The translations under genes and the position numbers were made by a program. A stretch of 64,000 nucleotides of DNA from Brachycybe producta (lineage: Eukaryota; Arthropoda; Diplopoda; Playtdesmida; Andrognathidae), in NCBI GenBank assembly GCA_036925085.1, contig JAUPFP010000014.1:4157501-4221500 (forward strand). The letters are read 5' to 3'. Shown here piece by piece: positions 55,932 through 64,000 of the stretch; positions within the stretch are counted from its first letter, which is position 1, and every line of letters begins with the position of its first letter. The notes beneath the pieces are model-generated. The model made no database searches. It was given only the letters and a program-made list of their open reading frames with translations, and was not told the DNA's origin.

Positions 55932-56835
55932 CATTCATTGGAATCTAATTGAGATTCTATTAGATTATTATGTAGTTTCCGATTGCGCCCATTTTGATGG
56001 GGTTGATCTTTTTCTATATTTTTGACATCATCTAGAGACTAGAAAGAAATAATTTTCTTCTTACTTAAATGGAGTTGTAGATAATAATGATTTTTTTTCT
56101 CTCTTCTTTTCGTAGTGAAGACATTTATCTGTTTTTTTTTTGTCTCCAGAGTTGAGAAAAAAAAACTTGAAACAATTTATCATAAAATGTCATAAAGAAA
56201 TATATAAATGTTTTGTCTTTTTGTGTGTGTTTTATAAGGAAATACAAAAAGATAGAAAGTGTGACTGGAGTTGTTAAAAATGAAAAGTCTATTTGGGAAT
56301 TCAGTGTTTGGCCCTTTCCACTCATTTCTAAAATAACGCTTAAATTTGAACTATTTTTTTATGTAAATACAAACACTGAAAATATAAAAGTAGCACTTTT
56401 TTATTGTCTTTTTTTTTAGCTTTTTCATTTTTTTTTTGTGTTATTTTTTTGTTTATGTATAAATGGTGGTTAATTTCAAATTGAAATATTCGGGACTAGA
56501 ACAACAATTATTTCTCATCAATTATTTTCACTTAACTATCAAAGTTTCTCAAACTTTTCAGCTCGTGTGTACCCCTTTATTGCGTTTTCGTGTGTATGTT
56601 ACTTTAAATTTTATAAACATGCTAGGGGGGGGGAGGGATGGTCCATCTAATTTTTGCAAGATTCTAGTCAAATAAAAAGCTTTACGATTATACGATTATA
56701 TGCAAAATGCATTTTATTTAACATTTTACTTCACAATAAAAAATATGATATCATATCCTTTATTACTGATGGAAGAAAAAATAATTATAAAATTTAGAAT
56801 TTTATACATTTTTTAGACTCTCGTGTATAGGCTAG
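55932..56835. other. AT-rich non-coding DNA
   Basis: A poly-G run lies at 56624-56631. The open frames of 66-71 codons are AT-driven. No element was recognised. Confidence 0.55.
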
Positions 56836-56837
56836 CC

Positions 56838-57218
56838 CCTTATACCTTGAACACACATGAATTAAAGGAATTCAAATTAAATGTGTTTAGGTGAATTATA
56901 CGGAATCCAGTTAACGACACATGAACACCAAATAAAAATTGACTTTAATTATTAATATTTTAAAATTGAAATACTAAATCAATATTTTAATGTCAATAGT
57001 TTAGATATTATATTATTATATATATTATTATATATATTATATTGTATATATATTATATATATAGTTTAGATTTTTTTAGTTTAGATATTTCAGATTATTA
57101 ACTGAATAAATTGGATTCGACAACATATTATTTGTTTGTCCTTCACAGGGCTCTGTAGAACACGTTTATTATTTAAATGCATTTCAATTATCACGTGTGT
57201 GTGTGTACTAGGTATTAG
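56838..57218 (+). mobile_element. family C element, longest copy
   Basis: It begins TATACCTTGAACACACATGA and ends GTGTGTGTACTAGGTATTA, with the ends inverted imperfectly (TACCT...ACACACA). It carries GTGTTTAGGTGAATTATACG, GAATCCAGTTAACGACACAT, TTGTTTGTCCTTCACAGGG and CTCTGTAGAACACGTTTATT. A TATTA-rich expansion (57005-57065) lengthens the middle relative to the other copies. Confidence 0.87.
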
Positions 57219-57219
57219 G

Positions 57220-57780
57220 GATATATGTAGGGGTACCCTAGTTTGGGAAATCTTGTTCATAGATGATTGTATTTTATGTATTAAGACAGTTTTAAAATCT
57301 AAAACACACAGAAAAAAAAAGAAAAAAAAATTAGCTCCACTTTAAAAAATGAACTTTTTTTTGTTAGGGTTTTTTTTTCTTAAATAAAAGTTTTTCTTGT
57401 TAATTTATTCCGGTTGTAAATAAGTTCTGAACATCGTTAGTAAAGATTTGTATCGATGGGTTATAAAAACTAGAATAGAAAAATATACATCCATTAGAAT
57501 GTAAACAAGGTAATTAGACTTGTGTTAGAGAGAGACTTTCAAGATTCTTCTTATTTTCTAAAGAAGATATATATTTTCAATGAAATGTTATTCTTCTTCT
57601 TCTTCGTCTGTTCAACAAATCATCAAATTCCTCCCCAAATGTTCCATTCTTTCCCCCAATTTTCCCCTCTCTTGTTCTCTATGAGAATATCATCTTAACG
57701 AGCAAACGGAGTAACGAAAAACCCTCTCTCTCTCTTTCTACCGAGTACTTTTTGGCTTCAGTTGTGTGCCGCATTAGGAT
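57220..57780. other. AT-rich non-coding DNA
   Basis: TTC repeats lie near 57591-57605 and a CT run at 57726-57739. Nothing else was recognised. Confidence 0.6.
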
Positions 57781-57784
57781 AGAC

Positions 57785-58056
57785 TAGTGATTCTCAACGG
57801 GTGTGCCATCAGTTTTTATTAGTGTGCCACTAAAATCTTACTGTGTTATAATGTAATATTTTCAAATAAATATTAATTTATTTGGAGAAAATTAACGCAA
57901 AATTAACGAAACTTTGCTATTTACGTTTACGTGCATTAAACTCATCGGTTTTTCAAAGGGTATAATGTGGCACACAAGTTCTGCTTAAGCGTGTCGTGAT
58001 TTCTTCAGGCAAAAATGACTGGTGCGATTAGCAAAAACAAAGTTTGAGAACCACTG
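57785..58056. mobile_element. hAT-like MITE with TAGTGATTCTCAA ends
   Basis: Left TAGTGATTCTCAACGGGTGT and right AAAGTTTGAGAACCACTG correspond to the element at 26893, with the first base mutated. The interior shares GTGTGCCA and GTGCCACTA motifs but lacks the 18-bp array. Flanks GGATAGAC and GGACTTTA do not give a clear duplication. Confidence 0.8.
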
Positions 58057-58135
58057 GGACTTTACTAAGGAATGGATTTCATTCTACTTCAAAAATCCAA
58101 CCCAAAGTTAACGATTGATTGCATTTCTCTCAATC

Positions 58136-58156
58136 TTTCATTCATTCATTCATTCA

Positions 58157-58222
<66 letters not shown>

Positions 58223-58243
58223 CATATATATATACATATACAT
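58136..58243. repeat. ATTC array followed by TA/CATATA microsatellite
   Basis: About five ATTC units run into roughly 80 bp of TA with periodic CA substitutions. The Ile-Tyr frame at 58072-58398 is its translation. Confidence 0.95.
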
Positions 58244-58244
58244 T

Positions 58245-58990
58245 GAATAACGAGTGCAGTTTTTCTAATCGAAATCCCTTCTTTTCATGGCAAATGGATT
58301 ATACACATTCAAGGAAATACACTCTTGGGAAAGTTAAGACGAAAAGAAGAGAAAAAAAAACTACTACTAAGGAGGGTGGAAAAAAAAGAGATCAGTAAAG
58401 AAGATTCAGAAATGTATAAAGAAAATTTAATAAAGGACATTAAGTAAATGTATTATCAAGCAATAGAAGAAGAAGAAGAAAAAAAGACATACAAATGAAC
58501 AAGAAAAATTTACCAAAAAAAATCCCACACAATTCTTCTAGAAAAAAAGACAGATTGGTGTCAATTTAGCCTTTTTTAAATGAAGAAAATTCTTTACTTT
58601 TATGTTAGATTTTTTTTTTAAAAAAAGGTGTAATTAAAGATTGAATTTGGTTGAGATTTCAAGTGCTAAAGATCTAATCAAGTGATTGCACTAACATTGA
58701 ATCTTAAGACTAATGATAGAAACAGCACCACCCCTTATAAAAGCTAAACACATTCAATATTCCAAATACTTCACACAAGAGAATAAATTACAACAAACCT
58801 CCCCCCCCCGAAAAAAAAATGCAAAAAAGACATTCATTCAAATAAGGAATTTATGGCTAATTTGAAAAGTATCTCTTATCACATAAGAGAAAAGGAGAGA
58901 TTGTTTAAATTGAGAGATAGAGAAAGAGAGAAAGATAACAAAGGTAATAGTGATTTTCTAGTTTATAAATAAAGTGAATGGTTTTAAAAG
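58245..58990. other. AT-rich non-coding DNA
   Basis: AAG-rich tracts lie near 58470, poly-C at 58800-58809 and GA at 58915-58935. Nothing else was recognised. Confidence 0.6.
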
Positions 58991-58994
58991 AAAC

Positions 58995-59205
58995 TTTTTT
59001 TAAGTGTTGTTAGAAAACTAAAAGTAATAGTTAAAAGTCATAAGAGGTTTTTTTGATAAAATAAACTTTTTATGACAGATAATCAAATTACACGTTTGTC
59101 TGCTTAATGGTTAGTGAAAATGTAATGCAAACTGCTGTATCGAAGATAATGCCAGTCATAAAAATACTTTCAGTTGCTATTCTAGTTTTCTTATAAATGT
59201 TTGTC
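58995..59205. mobile_element. family A, worn copy
   Basis: AAGTGTTGTTAGAAAACTAA (59002) and GATAAAATAAACTTTTTATG are left-arm motifs. The right arm is reduced to CAGTCATAAAAATACTTTCA and GCTATTCTAGTTTTCTTATA. Confidence 0.65.
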
Positions 59206-59240
59206 TTAAATAATGTTAAAAGTGAGGCAGAGTATGCTTT

Positions 59241-59346
59241 TTTCAAATCAAAGGAACTGGTTAGAGGCTAGTGAGTTTTTAGAGTTAATTCTATAAGTAA
59301 GTTTTTAAGTTAAGTATAGCCTCTAACCAGTCTTTTTGATTGTAAA
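59241..59346. mobile_element. small fold-back, about 30-bp arms
   Basis: AAATCAAAGGAACTGGTTAG and AGGCTA on the left pair with TAGCCTCTAACCAGTC and TTTTTGATTGTAAAA on the right. The loop contains alternating TTAAG and TTTTTA. Confidence 0.8.
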
Positions 59347-59384
59347 AAAGTATAATTGTTTTCACCTTATTAATAGGGCTTTAC

Positions 59385-59585
59385 CCTTTAATGGCGGCAA
59401 TCACTGCAAGCATTTAAATTCAATAGCCGACAAAATTTAAAAATAAAATTCGGAATTTCAATTTAACAATAATTCAAAATAGAAAATCTTTTTTATGAGT
59501 ATTCTTTAAAACAGAAAAATTTCTATATTTTAACCTTGTTTAAAGGGTTTAAATGTTAAGTTTGTTTCTTGAATTTGAACCTTAA
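59385..59585 (-). repeat. family B block, inverted
   Basis: It begins AATGGCGGCAATCACTGCAA and passes AATTCAATAGCCG, ACAATAATTCAAAATAGAAA and AACCTTGTTTAAAGG. This is the reverse complement of the family B order. Family A follows at 59630, so the same junction exists in inverted form. Confidence 0.82.
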
Positions 59586-59629
59586 ATTATTTTATGAACA
59601 ATTTTCAAACTGTGGATTTTCTTGCGTTT

Positions 59630-59880
59630 TCAGAAGTTAAACACGAAAGGAGAAATTGAAAGTGTGCTAAAAACTAGAACGGGTAACTGAAGCACTTAAT
59701 AGTATTTTTCATGTTGTTATTTTTTTAAAAAATAAACATTTTAGAAATCAAAACTAAAATATAGCCGAATGACTAAATTAAAATATAATATATTCTTTAA
59801 GACATATTTCAAAATGAACTTGATTTAACTTTTTGGGTTTGTTTTTCATAATTTGTGTTTCTAATTGAATTTTTTTTATC
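59630..59880. mobile_element. family A, left arm adjoining family B
   Basis: CGTTTTCAGAAGTTAAACAC, GAGAAATTGAAAGTGTGCTA, AAAACTAGAACGGGTAACTG and TATTTTTCATGTTGTTATTT follow the left-arm order. The right arm is hardly recognisable. Confidence 0.72.
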
Positions 59881-60114
59881 TAATGTTAAAATATTCTTCA
59901 GAAATAAGAACATTAAATTTGTGTTGTGTTAATTTGTGAAGTGTTTTAAGACTCATTTATTAAGTCTTTTGTTAATGTTTACTTTTGGTGAGATCTATTA
60001 TTCATTGTGTTTTGTAGAGGGGAAGAGAAAAAGAGTTATGAGGGGGAGCCCTTATAATCAATGGGGGAAGAGTCTCATTCTGGCCCACTTTTCATTTTGT
60101 ACTTAATTTGAAAT

Positions 60115-60700
60115 CATATTAAGATGTTTTATGAAGAGAGCTAGCTGATTTTGTAAAACTTCAAAATTGGTTGTTTTGCTGTTTAAAAAGAGCAATACTA
60201 ATTAGAAATTGGAAGTGTGGTTAGAAACTAGAAAGGATCGCTGAATAACTGAACACTATTTCCATGTTTATATCTTTCAAAATAAACCATTTATAGATGC
60301 AAATTTAAAGAAAATATCATCTGCTTAAAATTGGTCCATTTTTAAACTAAACATATAAAAAGATGTCAAACATGTGTTTAGGTGAATTATACGGAATCCA
60401 GTTAAGGACATGAAAACCAAATAAAAATTGACTTTTATTATTAATATTTCAAATTGAAATACTAAATCAATAGTTTATATAATTAAGTTTAATTATATTA
60501 ACTCAATATTTTCAGATTATTAACTGAATAAATTGAATTCGACGACATATTGTTTGTTTGTCCTTCACAGAGCTCTGTAGAACACGTTTAATATTTAAAT
60601 GTATTTAAATTATCAGTTGTGTGTACTAGGTATAAGTTTTTCTAGTTTCTAAAACATTTTCAATCTCATATTAAAATATGTTCTGAGCTGTTGATTTATT
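60115..60700. mobile_element. family A copy split by a family C insertion
   Basis: The left edge ATTAAGATGTTTTATGAAGA, GTTAGAAACTAGAAAGGATC, TATCTTTCAAAATAAACCAT and CATATAAAAAGATGTCAAA reach 60370. The right arm resumes at about 60640 with TTTTTCTAGTTTCTAAAACA and TTTTCAATCTCA. The missing segment between is exactly where family C lies. Confidence 0.83.
60371..60638 (+). mobile_element. family C element nested in family A
   Basis: CATGTGTTTAGGTGAATTAT, CGGAATCCAGTTAAGGACAT, AATTGAATTCGACGACATAT, GTCCTTCACAGAGCTCTG and TTGTGTGTACTAGGTATAAG match family C. The first 40 bp of the full family are missing, so either it inserted truncated or that end was lost with part of family A. Confidence 0.85.
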
Positions 60701-60709
60701 GTACTGTGG

Positions 60710-61065
60710 TTATTCTTTGTTTCAGATTTAAACTAGAAACTAGAATCGGATATCTGAATCACTTAATACAGGAGTATTTTCATGTTTATATTTTTATAAA
60801 ATAAACTATTTACAGACAAAAAATTACTAAGTATTGTCTGATTAAAATTGTTAAAACTTTTTACGTTAGTTAATTAATAGTTAGTTAATTTTGTCTGTAA
60901 AAAGTTTATTTTAAAAGATATCAAACTTGAAACGGTGCCCTTAAGTGATTGAGCTACCCTTCTAGTTTTTAAAACGCCTTCAAGTTTCTCTTCATTTTTA
61001 CACCTGAAAGACAGAATAACCAGAGTTCGAGAGGATTTTTTAGACTTTAAAACCACTTTGCGATT
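60710..61065. mobile_element. family A fold-back MITE, full length
   Basis: CTGTGGTTATTCTTTGTTTC, TAAACTAGAAACTAGAATCG and TAAAATAAACTATTTACAG face CTGTAAAAAGTTTATTTTAA, AAGATATCAAACTTGAAACG, GAGCTACCCTTCTAGTTTTT, CACCTGAAAGACAGAATAAC and CAGAGTTCGAGAGGATTTTT. The edge is worn. Confidence 0.87.
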
Positions 61066-61069
61066 ACTG

Positions 61070-62135
61070 AAAAATGAACTTTTTAATATATATTTTAAGT
61101 TTGGTTTTATTTCCAAGTTACGCACAACTATTACAGAAGAGTTAAAAAAGGACCCCCTTTATCTTTTGTAAGCCTTTTATTTTTAAAGAATTTATCTACG
61201 ATTTTATGGGACATAAGCTGTTGAACCATTTTTTTGTGTGTGGCTTCTTTATTTATAAGAAAAAACTTAATCCTTAAGAAATATTAAGGGAAAAAAGGAT
61301 GAGGAGGAGGCTAGAAAAGGGGTTTTCAAATATCGAATTTCAAACAAAACTATTTGCCCCAAAAAACAAGAAGACATTTACAATATTTCTCCATCAGTCT
61401 TTTTCTTCTTCTGAAATTGCGATATTTTTCGTTCATTTTTTTATATATATTATTATTATATAAGATGGAAGAAGAAAAAAAGATGGTGAAATATTGTTTC
61501 TGTTGTAAAGAACGAAATATTTTTTATCGTTTTCTTAATTTCCTTCATAATTCAACACACAAAAAAAAGATGAACCAATAAAAGAAATTTCTTGACTATT
61601 TTTTTTTGTTACAAAATGTGTGTTTGTATCGAACCTCCGTAAGTATTTCTTTTGATATTAACGGAGAGGGAGGGGGGTTCTCTTTAAAGGCCCTTTTATG
61701 ACGAATGTGATGAAATTATACGATTTATATTTATGGCATTTATAGACTCTCTCTTGTTGTATGTGTGTCTATTGGTCTATTTCTCACTATTTTTCTCTCT
61801 CTCTCTTTACTTTTACTATATATTGAAGGATAGATTGCGTCAATATACTAAGCTTTTTTTTGTGTGTGTTATTTGGCAATGATAAAGTAGTTACTTTAGT
61901 GTGTTGTAACCCCTCTAGTTTTTTTTCTTTCTTTCTTTCCTAATTTCTATCAAGAAAAAAGATGCATTTTGAAAGATGATAGTGATACACACACACCACC
62001 TAAAAAAAAGCACTAATCACATCCACAGATGTTTTCCATTATTGATTAGAATCACTCTAAATGTGGCCCGTCTATTCTAAAATAACTATGTAAACATCCA
62101 CCTCCAACTCTCTATGGTTATTTTTTCTGTCTTAC
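61070..62135. other. AT-rich non-coding DNA
   Basis: CT runs lie at 61795-61806. The 75-codon frame at 61354-61581 is AT-driven. TCCACCTCCAACTCTC near 62098 may be a family G scrap. Confidence 0.55.
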
Positions 62136-62139
62136 GAGT

Positions 62140-62308
62140 TTTGTGAAAAAAGGTTTATTTTGAAAGATAGCAAACATTAAAATACTCTTTAATTGATTGA
62201 GCTACCCTTCTAGTTTCTAAAATGCATTCATGGTTTTTTTAATTTTGCTCTTTGAAAGATGGGTTAATCAGAATTTGAATGGCGTATAACACTTTAAAAC
62301 ACCTTAAG
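62140..62308. mobile_element. family A right half
   Basis: AAAAAAGGTTTATTTTGAAA, GATAGCAAACATTAAAATAC, GAGCTACCCTTCTAGTTTCT, TTTTGCTCTTTGAAAGATGG and the edge ACTTTAAAACACCTTAAGAG form one complete right arm. Confidence 0.82.
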
Positions 62309-62545
62309 AGATACTTAAGTGTTTTAAAAAACTAGAAGGGTAGCTCGAACACTTGAAAGTAACTTTCATGTTGATATCTTTTAAAATAAACTTTTTATGT
62401 CAGATTTTGAAAATGCTCCAACTTTAAGCTGATAATATTTTTTTTAATTTATTATTTTTAAAAAGTTCATTTTGAAAGATAACAAACAATGAAAATACTC
62501 TTTTAATTGATATTCAGCTACCTTTTGAGTTTTTATCACTTTAAA
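62309..62545. mobile_element. family A copy adjoining family B
   Basis: ACTTAAGTGTTTTAAAAAAC, TAGAAGGGTAGCTCGAACAC, CATGTTGATATCTTTTAAAA and TAAACTTTTTATGTCAG face AAAAGTTCATTTTGAAAGAT and AACAATGAAAATACTC. The terminal CTACCTTTTGAGTTTTTATC is worn. Family B starts right after. Confidence 0.82.
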
Positions 62546-62549
62546 AATG

Positions 62550-62760
62550 CCAGAAACAAACTTAACATTTGAACCCTCTGATCAAGGTTCCAAGGTAGAG
62601 CATACCTTGTTTTAATATGTACTAATAAAAAAGGTTTTTTTTTTTGTATTTTGAAAGATTGTTCAAATTGAAATTTTCAGTTTTCTTCTTAAATTTAGTA
62701 GGCGTTATTTAGTTGTATCGAGTTTATGCTTGCAGTGATTGCCGCCATTCAGGGAACATG
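62550..62760 (+). repeat. family B block
   Basis: GATCAAGGTTCCAAGGTAGA, TTTTGTATTTTGAAAGATTG, TTCAAATTGAAATTTTCAG, GTTGTATCGAGTTTATGCTT and GCAGTGATTGCCGCCATTCA match the copy at 24866 in order and orientation. Confidence 0.85.
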
Positions 62761-62764
62761 AAAA

Positions 62765-63495
62765 AAGAGACTTAATAAGCAGACAAGATTTTTCGAATTT
62801 TTGTCTATAAATTCTGTTCTTAACCTTATTTTTCCCCTAAAATACTGTAAGATTGGGAATAGTTGTTGATTATTTTGGGATATTGGCAACTGAGGAGCTT
62901 TGTTTTTTTTGTTTTTTTCAAAACTTCACATGTCCATTTACTCATTTTTTTCAGGAAACGCAAAAAATCGGATTCTTCTTAAATTTAAAGACACAAAATC
63001 TGAATTTGGAGTGGCTTTTACTGTTGGATAATGTTCTACTTTGGTAAAAAAAATTATTACAGATATCGATTCATCTCTAAAAATTGATTTTTCTAAAAAA
63101 AAACTGCAATCAAAATATGGACATGAGCCTTTTTGAAAAAAAAGCTCCTCAACTGTGAATAATAATAATATATCTAGTTGTATGTCTTGTTTTAACTAAC
63201 ATTAGCTGATTTTGTTGGCCATTTAATAAGCTGTTTTGAAGGTTATACACCCACACTAAGCTGTAAGCTCGAATGTTTTTATCGATTTTTCCGACTTTCT
63301 TCTTTTTTTTCGGTTATAATTTTGCGTTTTTCTTCAACGCGACTACAAAATAAAACATGATTTTGTCCTCATAAATAAATATCTATGAATTTTAAAACAA
63401 GAAATAAGTTTCAGAAGAAGAGAAAGAGAAAGGACAAGATTTTTCTTTAAGGGCACTTGAGAAAATATTCATCATACAATTTTCAAACACCTTTA
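62765..63495. other. AT-rich non-coding DNA
   Basis: No element ends, arrays or coding signals were recognised. Confidence 0.6.
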
Positions 63496-63501
63496 TTTAT
63501 A

Positions 63502-63683
63502 CAGTTGAATCTCGATTATCCGGTATCTCTGTAATTCGAAACTCCGGGTAGTCTGGACCGGATTTTATCATAATATAAATCTTTTTTTTTAATATTGTTT
63601 ATGAATGTTTTTTAACAGAACTTTATAATAATGGAGAGAATTAAATCCGGTCGCATTCAGTCCGGATAATCGAGATTTTATTG
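63502..63683. mobile_element. Tigger/pogo-type MITE with TA target site
   Basis: The left end CAGTTGAATCTCGATTATCC and the right end GGATAATCGAGATTTTATTG are inverted, flanked by TA on both sides. Termini reading CAGTNRAANCTCGATTATCC are characteristic of Tigger/pogo elements of the Tc1/mariner superfamily. Inside, CCGGTATCTCTGTAATTCGA, TCTGGACCGGATTTTATC and TTAAATCCGGTCGCATTC are also usual. About 180 bp, non-autonomous. Confidence 0.88.
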
Positions 63684-63689
63684 TATTTT

Positions 63690-64000
63690 AAAATGGAAAA
63701 AAAAGGTGGCATGATGAATATTTTTTTTGTCTTTTTCTAGTTCTTGTTTGGTGTTTTTGAATTCAGATGTTTTAATTAATTTTTGAGGTTTTTTTTTTGG
63801 TTTTACTTATTTTGTTTCTGTTTGATTCTTTTGATTAAAACGTATAAAATGAGCTTTAGGGGTGTAAGAAATTGCTTTTCAAAGTGTTGTTTTATGTATT
63901 TTTATTTTCTGTTTTTTTGAAATTCACCAGTTCTCACACCAGGTGGTTAGAAAATATCGAATTTACTTGTTACGTTTTCTGAGAGGGGTTCTAGTTTACA
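63690..64000. other. AT-rich non-coding DNA
   Basis: Poly-T-rich sequence runs to the end of the window with no feature recognised. Confidence 0.6.

Overview
The window looks like AT-rich, non-coding animal (eukaryotic) DNA. It has long T and A runs, many CT/GA, TA and trinucleotide microsatellites, and dozens of short dispersed repeats with inverted ends. There is no bacterial-style gene packing. The longest open frames (up to about 190 codons) are low-complexity Lys/Phe/Ile/Ser or Arg-Glu translations of homopolymer and microsatellite DNA. I found no confident protein-coding gene, no intact tRNA or rRNA and no CRISPR array. The stretch is probably intergenic, or the inside of a very large intron, of an invertebrate. 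The repeat types (hAT, mariner, pogo/Tigger, a tRNA-derived SINE and LINE relics) are common to many animal phyla, so I do not name a lineage.

What structures the window is mobile-element debris, mostly non-autonomous DNA transposons (MITEs). One fold-back family, called A here, dominates: more than 25 full or partial copies lie between about 1.5 kb and 62.5 kb. Each arm is roughly 170 bp and reads inward through a TTAAGGTGG-like edge, a segment like GTCTTTCAGGTGCAAAATTA, then AGAAACTAGAAGGGTAGC, then TTTTCATGTTGATATC, then AAAATAAACTTTTTATGACA. The second arm is its reverse complement. Smaller families are: B, a block that always abuts A; C, ending in TACTAGGTAT-like sequence; D, with TTACTGTCAATCTGCGG ends; E, with GTCGTCTGTGTGCC ends; F, nested palindromes containing TAGGTCAC; G, with GGTTGGAGGTGGAGGCTAG ends; and H, short end fragments. 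Single elements assignable to known superfamilies are a hAT MITE with an 8-bp target duplication (1183-1437), two elements with CAGTGRTTCTCAA ends (26893, 57785), a mariner close in its end to the MADE1/Hsmar1 type (34979) and a Tigger/pogo MITE (63502).

Region by region: 1-6.5 kb holds the hAT MITE, a perfect 34-bp palindrome, family F, a large CT tract, and MITEs at 5.3 and 6.3 kb. From 7.5 to 12.6 kb there are family A copies around a decayed LINE reverse transcriptase. From 14 to 21.2 kb there are family E relatives, a GC-richer unexplained block and a SINE-like composite. From 22 to 31 kb there are A, B and D copies, a hAT with an internal 18-bp tandem array, and a perfect 75-bp-armed hairpin at 28740-28893. 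From 32 to 45 kb there are G, C, a mariner nested in A, and an element with four CACGTG sites. From 46 to 64 kb there are a CRE-like palindromic MITE, interleaved inverted repeats at 48.8-49.3 kb, a 105-bp TA tract, and many nested A, B and C copies.

Nothing here acts as a gene system. The biological interest lies in hairpin-forming DNA that could give double-stranded RNA if transcribed, and in the nesting order, which dates the families relative to one another. All boundaries were read by eye and most are accurate only to about 5-30 bp.
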